Assembly: GCF_032854445.1 (NCBI RefSeq)
Contig: NC_088295.1
Coordinates: 26,835,385 to 26,899,384 of the forward strand
Direction: 5' to 3'
DNA from: Liolophura sinensis
Taxonomy: Eukaryota; Mollusca; Polyplacophora; Chitonida; Chitonidae
Length of the DNA: 64,000 nt
Shown: in pieces, positions 48,179 to 60,480 of the stretch
Position numbering within the stretch: position 1 is the stretch's first letter
How the letters are laid out: each line of letters begins with the position of its first letter
Notes under the pieces: generated by a model
The model's database searches: none
Told to the model about the DNA's origin: nothing
Seen by the model: only the letters and a program-made list of their open reading frames with translations
Position numbers and translations under genes: made by a program

Positions 48179-51100
48179 GTAAGAAGCCAAATTCCATACC
48201 GATCTAGTGATACCCAGTTTCAGTGGAACACCATATCGAAGATAAGAGGTATCATGTCCCACTTTGTCAGAACATTCTGACTGGCCATAAATATAACTCA
48301 TTGTAGTTCAGAGAGATAAACACTGTACGTTACAAGTATCAGGCAGGTTTCCAGCCAAATGTGCCAGTGTGGGAGACGTAGTATCATTCAGACAAGACGT
48401 GAGTAACACACCAATACGGATTAAATGTATCTCATAAACCCACCTTAATTTTCACAGACTGAATAAATTGAATCATATTTACCATGATCAAAATAATACC
48501 ATGTGCAGACTGTCTGCTATGTGGAATTTGAGTAGCCGCTTCTACCCACAGCCACTTGCGTAAGGTGGCAAATTGAAAACGATGAATCATTCCCACATAT
48601 GGTTTGTCCGGGTTAGCTAATGAAGAAATCCAATATCGGTAGAAGGAAGCATCAACAAATTTCCAAATATAGATTTTATATATTGCTTGAAAAATCAGAC
48701 TTATATTACATCAGCAGAGGTAAATTAAGTGTAGGCTAATGATAAAAATGTAAGAAAACTATTCAGATGAAGATATGATGCGTGGTCTGGAGATGTCATG
48801 ACATCCCAGTCGATGATGCGTACTTTTGTCTTATACAGAATTTGAAGATTTGGTCACAAAATCAGGACCTTGAGATTTAGCGAAGCGTTTCAGTAAACGA
48901 TACGTCGATCACGGCCAGGCCATCCGACAAGCTGCCCATTAACGACGACGAGTCGACTCTGAAGCCAGCCGGAAGTTAAATGGTACGTAATCCCAACACC
49001 TAAACTCTTAGTCGTAGAAAAAGAAAAGCCAACGAAGCATTGATTATTTCACCCTAATTCTCCATGGTATACAAGGCATGGTGACATTTATTCCATTAGG
49101 ACTTGCCATTGAATTTAGTTAAACGGACAGACATCTGAAAATGGAACACCCGATGACCTATTATCCTATTATCTCTGTGCTGAGAGTCTGGTCGCTGAGG
49201 TCAAGGTACGAGTGTGCACAGGCCGGCCAGTATGCCCAGTGCTTGTATAAAGACTGGCTTATGGGTAATGAGCCCATATACGAGAGAATAGTCTACATCT
49301 GTATTGGACTGTATCATGGCCCGGAAAGGCTGACCAGAGGCACGTAATTTGCACTACAGTCTGGCCACTCAAATCCCAAAATCGTTCCGGCAGCCGACTT
49401 TATTGAAGGTTTTATTAGCGACTGAATTCCTTCCCACGCAAACCCAAGTTTGTTGAGCTTCGGAAACCGCAATCATAACAAAGTCTCTTGTTGCGTTTGG
49501 TAATTATCCTATTACAAAGATCTTCAATTTTAACCTTTCTTTGGTAAAATAAACATATGTGCGCAGACGGAAAAAAGGGAATAGTTCATGTAAACTATAG
49601 TTCATGTTCCTGGAAGCGAACAGCAGTGGTGCACTTGTCTCTTGCCGAAGTCCACTCGTTTTAGCACGCTTAGCTAACATTAGTCATACCAAGTGTTAGT
49701 CGTAACAACAAGCAGATGCGAGGAATGATTGGAAGTTGACAACTGGAGACGCTGTGGTTTTTCTACCTGTAGGCGCCGTGAGTAACATGTACAGAAATAG
49801 CACGCTGCGAACAAGGTAGTACACGGTTATGTAAAATGGAAACAAAAATTGTTGGTATATCTGTATAAATATTGGGGACTATTCTCAGGCTGCTGTTTTT
49901 TTTTATTTCCATCTACCAACTATAATAGGAGTAATAACAGATAAGCAATAATCTCAGATAATTCTGTCTTTCTGACAGTTAAAGCGCTGGTTCGCGTTGA
50001 CAAGTGTCAAACTGTTAACGACTTAGAACACGTGTTGGAATTCTTGAGCTTTCACTGTCTGGGTTGTAGCTTTAAATCCAGAGGTTTGTCAAATACCGGG
50101 AAAAGATCGGTGCTGTCCTCCGGTTTTCTCCGCAAATGAACTTAGTGATTTATTCCTCAGTTAATTATATAATTTATCATCTACAACCCTATTTCATTTT
50201 GCAAGCAAAGTTTGTTATTTGAAATAGCTACCAATCAATCATTTTGTTTCAAAGCATTCCTGCTGTTGAGAATTCAGGAAATATTCTTTGAAATTTTGAT
50301 TCCATGCTTGTTATACTAGCATTTGAATGGTTGTCAAAGTCGCTTTCAACTATATTCCATGGTATGGCTGCATAATCAGTCATACAACAATATGCCATTT
50401 GTATCACCTTGGTATCTCCAGAGTGGTCTAAATGGCGATATTTGTTATAATCATATAATATTTGTTAGAAAAATAAGATTACTTATCTGTCAGTTTTCAC
50501 ACCTATAAAGCTTGACAAGAGTTCAGTTCTCGCGTACATAAAAGTCCTGATTTCCGATTCTGGTTATCAACTCTTAGTTTGATAAAGGAAATGAAAAAGA
50601 CACTATTAATATGGTAAAGCTAAACTCATTTCAGGGATTCAGCGCCTGATTGATAAAGTAACCTTTGTGAGGGACGATACCGTTAACTGAATCATTACTT
50701 CCCTCATGGTGTCAAATTTAACTTCATAAAATGTGAATTTTTCGACAAAGTAAATCGACTGATTTTAAACAACTATCAGTGAATGAGCAGCTTTGCACTT
50801 CGTTATGGAAAAATAAAGGCTTTTTCTCTCATTCCGGGCGATCCGTCTTAAATGTCAAAATTTCCTTACCGAATTGGCAATGACTCGTTACAAATGCTCG
50901 AAACTATTGATTTTCTTTCAAAGGTTTCAAGCCCTGTGATTTGTGGAAATTCAAGTGTTCTTTGAGCTCGCTTTAAACACCTCACGGGAGTATTGATTTA
51001 CTGGCACGTGAATTCCTTCATGCCCAGACAAGACAGTGGGAAAACCTTGGCGAGTCCCTGGAACGCTTGACACCCAGAGACACACGACATTAGTGAAGTC

Positions 51101-51276
51101 GTTATTGGCAATTTTTTTCTCTTCTGTTGAAGGGCTTAAGTTTTAAGCCTTCAGCATTCAAACCCTGTCACTCGGGGGAATTGTATAGGCTAGAACCAAC
51201 AGAGCTAGCTTTTCTGAAACCATATACAGAAATATCTCTGAGACCCTTCTTTGACAAAATCGAATATCCAAGACAA
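48179..51276. other. Unassigned DNA
   Basis: No gene or repeat recognised. The 68-codon frame at 49141-49347 (+) has no known motif. Confidence 0.35.
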
Positions 51277-51475
51277 AGTGAGAAACAGTTTGACCTTGGC
51301 AACAGAAAGAGTGAAAAACAGTTTGACCTTGGCGACAGTTGATACCCAAAAAAGAGTGAGAAACAGTTTGACCTTGACAACAGTTGATATACCTAAGGAA
51401 AAGTGAGAAACAGTTTGACCTTGACAATAGTTGATACCCAAGAAAAAGTGACACAAACCTTGACCTTAGGGTATC
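51277..51475. repeat. Minisatellite, about 45-bp unit, five copies
   Basis: Units start AGTGAGAAACAGTTTGACCT or a close variant at 51277, 51310, 51355, 51402 and 51447. Lengths are 33, 45, 47 and 45 bp plus a partial last copy. Apparent reading frames through it (such as 51158-51454 minus) come from the periodicity. Confidence 0.93.
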
Positions 51476-53286
51476 GCGTAGAATTTATTTTCGGTAATGG
51501 TAAAGTGTAGTGGTGTCACTGTTTACATAAAATCTACAGAAATGCTGCAGAATCCATAAATAGGTCATGATATTCTCCAGCGGGGAAAGTTTACACAACT
51601 ACATGTAACTAGACGCCCATTAATTTGAATTTGAAACCATACGATGTGCATGGATTGATGTTAACGGCCTTGACATTGATCCATGCACTTTCAGCATCGA
51701 CACACAGCAGAGGTGTTGTAGTTCAGTTCCTCCGCTCTTCTTGATATTTAAAAAATAATGCTTGAAGGCGGCAATGTAAATTATCTTACTTTCTAATCAC
51801 ACTCGTAGTAAATGTGTTACCTCAAACTCGGGACAAGCTATAAAACGCTCACTGTCCCACTTGGCTCTTAATAGCATGGCTGGCAATAAATAACCTTCTC
51901 TGTGAGAAGGTGTGCTTAATTAACTTTTTGTATTGGACAATTTTTATGATAGATTTCATAGACATAAACATAAATGGGTTTAAATCAGCTTATTACGTAA
52001 TGTTCAATATATCCCATGAGTTATGAGTTCTTTTCCTGGCGCAACCTTTGTGCCGACTTCGAAGTTTTTTATATACAACATTACACGTCTAAGTAGACAC
52101 CCTTAACCTATGAATCGCTATGACGGATTAGCTGTTCATGCACATATATTTTAACGATGATCACAGACTTAAGACGATCTGCCTTGACACCTTTGACGTA
52201 CTCTAGCTCCTCCAGGTCTGGCAAAGTCTAAGACGTGGCTTCCTTCGTGTTTATATGGTAATCGAAACATAACTCGATTTTACCTTCATATATGCGATGT
52301 GATACGTCTTCCTAATAATGAAACAGCTCGTGGCATAAGTCTTTTTTTCCGGTCCCACTGATGAGGCCATGTGCCCGTGGGAGGTCATAATTGGAACCTT
52401 TATCAGATCGATATTAGTCAGTAATATCTTTTCTATTAAATTATTTGCCCTAAGAAATAAGCACTGCCTGTCTTATGTCAGACAGGTATCGCGCAATTAC
52501 GGAGTATTGGAAATCGAAATTACCCTTATACAGGACAACTCCGGGACAGACATGGTAATTCCGATCTCATTCTGACCTACGTTTTCTGAATCTTTAAAGA
52601 AACTATTTCACAGATAAAGCTAATCAGAGGAATAGAATGAATGAATGATTATGACTTAACGCCACATCGACAATATTTCAGAGGAATAGATACATGCTCC
52701 TTACTGTGGGCAACTATTTTAATTGTTATTTTTGAAATATTCACCCATGTCACCCATAAATCGCCAACCTTTCATAAAAATGAATCGAAGAACTTCTCAA
52801 CCAAGACAGTTATAGATCTGCACAAATACTTTTCTGGATCTAGAAATGAACTTCATGACTTCTAGAATACACTAAAATTCTAAAGCATTTGAATCAAATA
52901 TGCCTGTAGGAGTTATCTCCCTTCTAACATTGATCTTACGCGCAGGTTGAAATATCTATGTTTACGATAATCCGTTTGTGGTATACCTTACATTACCGTT
53001 TACTAAGGCTACCATTGCAATTACACATTTCAGTGTTAATATACCAAGTAGAAGTGTAATTATGCAGTATATGTACCTATTTACCAATACTCCACAAGCT
53101 CTAGGCTCTATTGTTTCATTTAGCCTAAAATAGCTTTAGTTTGACAAATAACGAAAAGTTGTTGTTTACGACATTCTATTGCAAATCAAATATTTGAAAG
53201 GTAAAACAATCTGTAATGAAAACACTTTGAGTAATTGATGAGTTTACGTGCTGCATTATTTCAATTAAAAATAACTGCATATTTCG
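51476..53286. other. Unassigned DNA
   Basis: No gene, RNA or transposon recognised. Confidence 0.35.
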
Positions 53287-53473
53287 GGGGCTACCGTGGC
53301 CGAGATAGCCAGCGTGCCAGCTCGGTGAAATGACCCAGGGGCCTCTCAAAAATGTGGCAGCTGTGAGTTCAAGTCAAGCTCATGCTTGCGTCTTCTTCGA
53401 CCGTACGTGGAAGGTCACCTTAATGCTGGCCGCTGCCGTATAAGTGAAATATTCTTGACTACGGCCATATTTC
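53278..53473 (+). mobile_element. SINE with internal deletion and 8-bp flanking repeat
   Basis: A tRNA-like head (GGGGCTACCGTGGCCGAGAT), GTGAGTTCAAGTC and CCGTACGTGGAAGGT are followed directly by TAATGCTGGCCGC. Roughly 50-60 bp of core present in other copies is therefore missing. The right end stops at TTCTTGACTACGG without the AAAT tail. CATATTTC flanks it at 53278-53285 and 53466-53473. Confidence 0.8.
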
Positions 53474-53823
53474 AGGGGGCCTTGGTAACATAGAGCGGCC
53501 AGCGAAGATAGTGTGGGCGTTCATGCAGTCTAACGCTGTTGAACTTCGTTGAAGACCACTTCTCTCCCATCAGTATCGTGTACAAATCTGCATATACGTC
53601 ACATGTGTGAAAGACTGACAGTTCAACATGTTAGCTCAGTATGACGCTAGACAACAGTCCAATAAATAAGTAATAGAGTATTTCCTAGGCAAATACTTAT
53701 CACATAACACTGGTACCTGTGATTGTTTGATAACATATATTTAATAATTTTAGTACTCCCGACAAAATAATATTTTGATAAGTAAGTGTTATTGCTTGAT
53801 GAAAGCTTTTCTTGATTGTTAAT

Positions 53824-54096
53824 TCATTTATTTGATAGTTATTTTTAAGCCGCACTGAAGAATATTTCACTTGTACGACGGCGGCCAGCGTTATAGTGAG
53901 AGGAACTCAGGGAAAGCCCGGGGTGAAAGTTACGACCAACCGCAAGTTGCTGATTGATCTTCCCACGTACTCTCCAGGCTCCCACGGAGAGGAAGCCAGC
54001 ACAAGCTGAACCTGAACTCACAGCGACCACATTGCTGAGAGGCTCCAGAGTCATAGTGTTGTATTAGCACGCTGACCACTAGGCTACGTAAGCCTC
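53824..54096 (-). mobile_element. Diverged full-length SINE
   Basis: In reverse orientation: TTTATTTGATAG tail, GAAGAATATTTCACTTGTAC, GACGGCGGCCAGCGTTATAG, GAGGAAGCCAGCACAAGC, GAACTCACAGCGACC, and a head complement ending near ACGTAAGCCTC. Extra bases occur near TCTCCAGGCTCCCACGGAGA. No target duplication was recognised. Confidence 0.85.
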
Positions 54097-54649
54097 GATT
54101 CTCATGTACACATAAATAGCCTAGCGGTACACGAGAAATGATGGATGATATGAAGGGCGAACAGAATTTGAGCTGGTTTTACGCCACGTATCCGAAAACT
54201 TGTACAAGGACTGAAATGTAAATTATAAAGAAATAAAATAAAGTTCGATGTAACTGGTAATTTTCTGGTAACTTTACATCAGTTATAGCGGTCCTTCTAG
54301 TTCGGCCATTCCTCAGGCCGTCGTCAAGGTTGAACGCTGTTTAAATGTATAGGACAAGCCCAAGAAGATAAGAAAGGATTTATCTTATTCAACAACCTGA
54401 ACATGATGGAATAAATTTATGCTCGTGCTAAATATAGAGCACAGTGTAATAGAAACGGGTTTGGTTCAGTTTATCTGTGAGATGATATCGAACGAACCCC
54501 GTGATGAAGATAACATGTAACGTTTTTAAGTTCTCTCGGAAATACTTCTTCTTTGACTGCTGAAGGGAAACAACTCTGACAACACAAGTTGTTGGCAATC
54601 TTCGAGCCACTACAAACATGAGTCCAGGGAATTTGGACGGATGATATAC

Positions 54650-54678
54650 GGGTGGTGGTGGAGAGGGTGGAGGGGTGG
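54650..54678 (+). repeat. G-rich tract, possible G-quadruplex
   Basis: GGGTGGTGGTGGAGAGGG followed by TGGAGGGGTGG in otherwise AT-rich DNA. It has many two-to-four-G runs with short loops, mainly compatible with a two-layer quadruplex. It may simply be a short GGT microsatellite. Confidence 0.5.
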
Positions 54679-54855
54679 TGCTATTCTATGTCTGATTCAA
54701 TAATTAATGACAGGTTGGTTTGATCCGCCTGAGAGTTCTGCCGTTTGTTCGCGTATTGTCACCTGATTTGATCTTTTTGTCTGTCTAGCAAACCTAGTGT
54801 TCAAGAGGCACTGAATACGTACGTATGGACAGTCATTATTATGCTTTGTAACTAA

Positions 54856-54959
54856 GGGCTATGGGTAGCTCATGACTGGTATGTCAGTATTGCCCCTACT
54901 CTCACATGGGCTATGGGTAGCTAATGAGTGGTATGCCAGTATTGCCCTTACTCTTACAA
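54856..54959 (+). repeat. 52-bp tandem duplication
   Basis: GGGCTATGGGTAGCTCATGA starts at 54856 and its near-copy GGGCTATGGGTAGCTAATGA at 54908. Both end in ATTGCCC..TACTCT.ACA. There are two copies with few substitutions. Confidence 0.95.
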
Positions 54960-55290
54960 TGCGCGCGGGCCTTCATGGTGACAACAAGCAGTGTGCGACG
55001 CACGTGTTGAGTTTTGCACAGTCCAACAAATTTTGTATTTTTTTCTTACAAAATGAAGGTCATCGCAAGGTTTTAGTTGTCATATTAAGGGTCTCCTGAT
55101 GTGAGATATCTGTAAATTTGATTTCAACCATATCTTTGTTTACACAGCCTGACGAAAAAATGCTCAAAATAATCATTATCACAGAGTGAATATAAGAATA
55201 ATCTATGTTCAAAGACAGTGGCATGGACCAAATCATGCATATATTTGTGAATGATTTTGTCTTACAACATAATGCCATATATTATTTATA

Positions 55291-55448
55291 AATTTATTTA
55301 TTTATTTGATTGGTGTTTTACGCCGTACTCAAGAACATTTCACTTATACGACGGCGGCCAGCATTATGGTGGGAGAAAACCGGGCATACCCCGGGGCAAA
55401 CCCACGACCATCCGCAGGTTGTTGCAAGACCTTCCCACGTACGGCCGT
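55291..55448 (-). mobile_element. 5'-truncated SINE
   Basis: An intact (TTTA)n tail, TGATTGGTGTTTTACGCCGT and core to CCCACGTACGGCCGT in reverse orientation. The tRNA-like head is missing. The sequence is close to consensus, so fairly young. A target duplication was not certain. Confidence 0.92.
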
Positions 55449-56269
55449 GTTATATAATAAGAAAGAATTTAATTAGTGTATAGTATTGATATGGTCTGTA
55501 CAACCTATAGTGGTCTGTGTTACTGAAGAGTGTTTTGATGGGCTGGTTTTTGTCCTGTGTAAAATGTCACATCAGCGAACGCTTGAACCTTGTCGCCCAA
55601 ACCCTTGAAATTTCCTATCAATATCTGAATAAGATCATTGTACGTGGAACCTTGTCCCACATGAACGAAGAGTACAGCTGAAGAGACAATAGGGTTATAT
55701 AATACTCAACATAGCTTTTGTGGCCTTACACCTCATTTCGTCCTCACCTCGAACACCAACAAAAATTCATGAAAAGTAATTATCGAATGACTCTCTACAC
55801 AATGCTCCCAATGCAGCTGCAACCGTGTGAAAAAAAAAACGAAATATAAACAGCTACTCCCGCTGTCAAGACAACAACAACGTGGTAGAAAGTAGCTCGT
55901 TTTCAAATCAAGCGTATTTACTCATCAATGTCACTTAATATTGAGGATTTTTCGTGTACATTTATAGTAATACTGGAGCTGAGGACTTGGAGAGAGGTAT
56001 GTAACCCCAACAGGTGAGCTGGACATTCTTATAACTATGTGTATTGCTGATACTGGTGATTTGGTAAAACCTTTTCTGTAGCCTTATCTACTCTCTGTGG
56101 TGTGTTTTCAAACTAACAATAAAACTTTGACAGAATTTTACATATTCTTTTTCTCCTTAATGATCTCTTGCCTTCTACCAATACATGTATGGTGTGCTTA
56201 TCTCAGTAACTTGTAAATCAATAACTTGTAAATCAATAACTTGTAAAAACTCGGTGAATGAACTTCTAT
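55449..56269. other. Unassigned DNA
   Basis: Only a short tandem repeat is seen: AATAACTTGTAAATC-like units, three times at about 56209-56246. Confidence 0.4.
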
Positions 56270-56355
56270 TTCCTCCACATCATGAAACTCTCCTCCATCG
56301 TATAAGTGAGTATGGCATAAAACAACAATCAGATAAATAAATAAATACATAAATC
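56270..56355 (+). mobile_element. SINE 3'-end remnant
   Basis: TCCTCCATCGTATAAGTGAG, TATGGCATAAAACAACAATC and AAATAAATAAATACATAAAT match the mutated right end and tail of the AAAT-tailed SINE. Confidence 0.75.
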
Positions 56356-56394
56356 CATGCCTGACTCACTGGATCACAGAAAGGAAGACACTTG

Positions 56395-57012
56395 ACATAC
56401 CACTATACCCACTCACAGTATCCTGACACTAGAGATGTCACCCTCTCTGTCACTGTATTCTGGTAGAAGATATCACACCCACTCTAACACTAAACATGAC
56501 ACTCACGTGGTCGTAGTATTCTAACACTGTATGTGACCCTCTTAAACCTTTCACAGTGTTCTGACATGACACAACACGTATTGGACAAGATGCCATCCTG
56601 TCACCATATACAGACGTTAGACATACCACCTCACCCTGTCACGGTATTCTGACAATAGACATGATACACAACTCACATCATTGTGGCAGTGGACAAGATA
56701 TCCACCGGACACTAGACATGACACCAGTCACAGAATTCTGACACTAGATATGACATCTATACTGTAACAATATTGAGACACTGAACATGACACCCACATT
56801 GCAAACTTCAACCTTCGCAGCAAACTGGAATGGCCCCTCATCTTGCCCCAAAATTATGACGTAACACCCGCCCTGTTACATTATGGTGACACTATACATG
56901 ACACTCACCACCTCTCTGTCACATTGTTCTGACACTAAACATAACACCTACCCTGTCACACTATTCTGACACTATACATTACACACATTCTGTCACAATA
57001 TTCTGACACAGC
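56395..57012. repeat. Degenerate minisatellite, about 36-38-bp unit
   Basis: Repeated CCTGTCACA.TATTCTGACA followed by CTA.ACATGACACCCAC occurs at least twelve times with indels and substitutions. The clearest adjacent units are spaced 36 bp (TTCTGACAC near 56928, 56964 and 57000). It begins next to the SINE tail remnant at 56270-56355. It is an old array. Confidence 0.85.
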
Positions 57013-58642
57013 CCTGGCTCATTCTTGCTTGACAGCACCTTAAGCCTAGTGGCGACCGGAAAGAGAGAATATTTCCGATTTGAAAGTGTGAAACATAAAA
57101 TCTGACGCGTTGTGCCATTGTGGTATATCCTTGCTGATTAGGTTTTCATCTTCAGTTGCTTCTCTTAGATTCCGTATTAGTTATTTCATCGACAAATTCA
57201 AACATTGAAAAGGGTAGTGAATACATCCAGCAATAGGGTTTTATCATACCTGTTTATACATTCTGAATGCCCACTAAATATTTTTACTGACAAATATTTG
57301 ATGCTCAAGTGTATGAAAATTAACTCTCAGCCCAGACTGAAGTTTCAAATTAATAGAAAACTGGTTTTAACCTTAAGTATACATAACCGACCTCTCAGAC
57401 CATACCTAAGACTCTCACATTTCTAACTATGGTCTCTATCGGCGACCAGCATAGGCTCAAGCCCTGCGGACAACTGAGATTTATTACTTGCAGGAAAAGA
57501 TTGGCAAGCAGTGTAGAGTGTGTGGAGGAAGTGTGGGTTGCAACCCTCAGGTTATTCCAGATTTAGAACAAGCTCCAGTTTCATCACATTAAGTTCATGA
57601 ATCAAATGGTGTTTATCATAACCTGTATGAATTAAAAGTTCACAGAGCGGTCAATAATCACCTATAGACTATCACAGCGTCGGCGTAGGCCTCCGCTGTA
57701 TAAACATTTCTGAACAAAACTGAATACTCGACTTGACAAAAAAGCATCCAGGATTACGTGAAAATCTGCGGATAAATGTCCACCGTGTGTTTCTTCTAAT
57801 TCCCCAGGTGACGGCACGCCTCGATCAATCCTTAGCCACTGACACATCCTGAGGCAGGCCGGATTGTGAGAAGAACGCAAAATCAACTCATTATTATCTC
57901 ACTTAAGGCGAACAATATTCTTGACTATTAATTTAAGTGAATTTAAAGACTGATGAATCCGGGCATACAGAGAGTGATCATCAATGATACGAGCTTATTA
58001 TGGAAGATTATTTTTATATTCCTATCATTTTCTTGGTTCCTTGAGAGTAATCCCCCTTTCTCGATTCGCACCATTCTGCAACCCGAGAAGTGCCCAAAAA
58101 GTTCGAATTCGCGTAGTTCTCACCAGAAAACAAGTGGCCACATCCCTCTACCGTAAAATACCGTCTATAAGTAAAACTGCCTTAAGTATAATTGATTTAT
58201 ACATCAAAGTGTAACGTGGAAATCTACTTCACAGAGTTAAACCGCCTACTCTAACATTTCCAACGACTAGCCGGGTCACTAGATATCATGGTAGCAAAGA
58301 GATCGTTAAATATGTGCTTATTAAAGTAGGTATCGATTTCATAGTAAAACAAATTAAAAACGGGAGACAAATATTTTAATAAATGGCTTGATATGTTGAG
58401 AGTCTCACTGGGACATGTTCACGGTGTCTATGTTTGGTTGGAAGTGAACACCCGTTGTGTAGATATAAAATAATGTACACTTTATATAATGACTGCAAAA
58501 TGTCCATAACAGCACGAAGCCTTTGCTTCACACAAAACACTCATCTGGCTTGAGTATGAGTATGTGAATCATATGTTCCGTTATCTTCATTCCTGCTGTA
58601 TTCAAGCAGATGTAAATGTGGCTATGTTAATTCACTATACCA
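57013..58642. other. Unassigned DNA
   Basis: No gene or repeat recognised. Confidence 0.35.
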
Positions 58643-58915
58643 TTTGAAAATGAAAAAAATGTATAGCTTATTTGACTGTTGAGATGTGGACAAATTGCAC
58701 TTTGATACATAACTTTATATCATGGCTCACATGGATGGGAGGTTAGCCAGGTGCAATTTCAAGCAGCAAATGTAGCATTTGAAAATAAGAATAAAATATC
58801 TAGCTTGTTTCACTGTTGTGACTTATAGCAGTGATCAAAAAGGACTTTGATATAGAGCTTTACATATATATGGTAATAAAGCCAAGTGGCAATTCCAGTA
58901 GCTAATGTGAAGTTT
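58643..58915 (+). repeat. Diverged 136-bp tandem duplication
   Basis: 58643-58778 and 58779-58915 align: CATTTGAAAATGA with CATTTGAAAATAA, TTGACTGTTG with TTCACTGTTG, ACTTTGATA in both, and GTGCAATTTCAAGCAGCAAATG with GTGGCAATTCCAGTAGCTAATG. Confidence 0.75.
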
Positions 58916-59929
58916 TGCGTGTGGCAGTGTGGTTTGTTCCTCGCCTAATCGTCTCTTAAAAGTTGACAACGGTAACAATCAAAGAAATATGTTTATCGAA
59001 TCAATATAAAGGGCAAATCGGGTCCAAGCTGGATGAAACCATTTATTCTTGTGATGCACGAGTACTAGTTTACTTACCTGTTCGCCCACAATTCATCATC
59101 GCACAGGCATGAATGAGAAACAGACTAAACGACAGGGCCCGATTGACTTTAGGTGGAAAAGGATCCCCTTACTGATAATGATACATACGTGTATTTAATT
59201 TGTGGAGTCAGTTGTACGAGACTAGATTCTGTCTGCAAAGTCTGAAACATGAAGCAGAGATTTATGACTGTACCAGTATTCAAGGATAAGCACTTTTACT
59301 AAAGAAAAGACGGCTTCCCTTTGCAATATAGAAGAGCAAGACTTGAGAGGATATTCGCCATGTAAAATAAATAATGCATTGTCTAATTCAATATATGTCC
59401 ATACTTGTTCCATGTTTCATAAGTATGACGGATGATAAACCTTATGTGCTCTACGTCTTGACAGCACGTGAACCGTCTTGGAAAAAATAGCGTCAGTGGA
59501 TATGATGGAAACGAGGAGAAGATTTCGCTTGGGATTCTGCGCACCAGGGCAATATGAATATTTCAGTAGCCCAAGAGCAGAGCTCGGAGATGAGTAGCAG
59601 AGTGGAAAGCCCCGACTTTGTAAATTCCTTACTTTGCCTAATGGAAATATAGTTTTACAATACTGTGATGCATTTTAATGTAGATTAATTTTGACTAGAC
59701 CTCTATTTGTGGTCGTAGATTCAGGATTATACGAGTGTGCGACAATAAATTTCGAGATTTCGAGAGGGTAGAATTCCACAAGTAAGAAGGTCTGCTATCA
59801 GAAGTGTGGATGAGGTCTGTTATAAGATCGCTATCACAAAAACATGTTAAACGTCAATATAAGTCCACCCTATGTCACTTCTTTTTGTGCTCGCTGTCCT
59901 TTCTTCTTCTCTGCCCTAACGTAGAACTG
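58916..59929. other. Unassigned DNA
   Basis: No gene or repeat recognised. Confidence 0.35.
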
Positions 59930-60097
59930 ATTTATTCATTTATTTATTCATTTGATTTATGTTTTAACGCCGTACTCAACAATATTTCATTTATACGACG
60001 GCGATCATGATAATGGTGGGAGAAAACCGGACAGAGCCAGGGGCATACCCACGACCATCCGCAGATTGCTGAGGAACCTTCCCACGTACAGCCGGAG
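59930..60097 (-). mobile_element. 5'-truncated SINE
   Basis: TTTATTCATTTGATTTATG, TAACGCCGTACTCAACAATA, TTTATACGACGGCGA and CCACGACCATCCGCAGATTG, ending CCCACGTACAGCCGGAG, in reverse orientation. It has moderate divergence and no tRNA-like head. Confidence 0.88.
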
Positions 60098-60294
60098 AAC
60101 CTAAGAACTAGGAAATAAATCTGATGCTATAGGAAATATCGGTTAGTCTCACTTTTCTCTTTACATGAAAAGACATTTTTGACAGAGCACCTGACAGAAC
60201 AGTTAAGGAAAGCGCAACAGCATCAACGGTTTGGTTATTATTTAAAGAAAACCAAATATTAATGCATTATTGTAATAGTCTGAAATAAGCAAGA

Positions 60295-60480
60295 CCTTGA
60301 TAAATCATTGTCATCATCATCGTCCTCTTCATCATACTGACATTTCTCTTCATCATAACCAACACCATTTTATTCATAAACACTGTCTTCATTTCCACCA
60401 CCTTCATTGAATGCATTACATATGTACTTCCGATATCAGAATACTCGTGACAAGAATCATGTATCATCGTGATGTTTTAG
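60295..60480. repeat. Low-complexity CAT/CTT-rich tract
   Basis: An imperfect run of CAT, CTT and TTC triplets (ATTGTCATCATCATCGTCCT). Its reverse complement gives a Met-rich chance frame at 60267-60467. Confidence 0.7.

Noticed and set aside
51158-51454. Gln/Thr/Val-rich minus-strand frames
   Set aside because: Produced by the 45-bp minisatellite.
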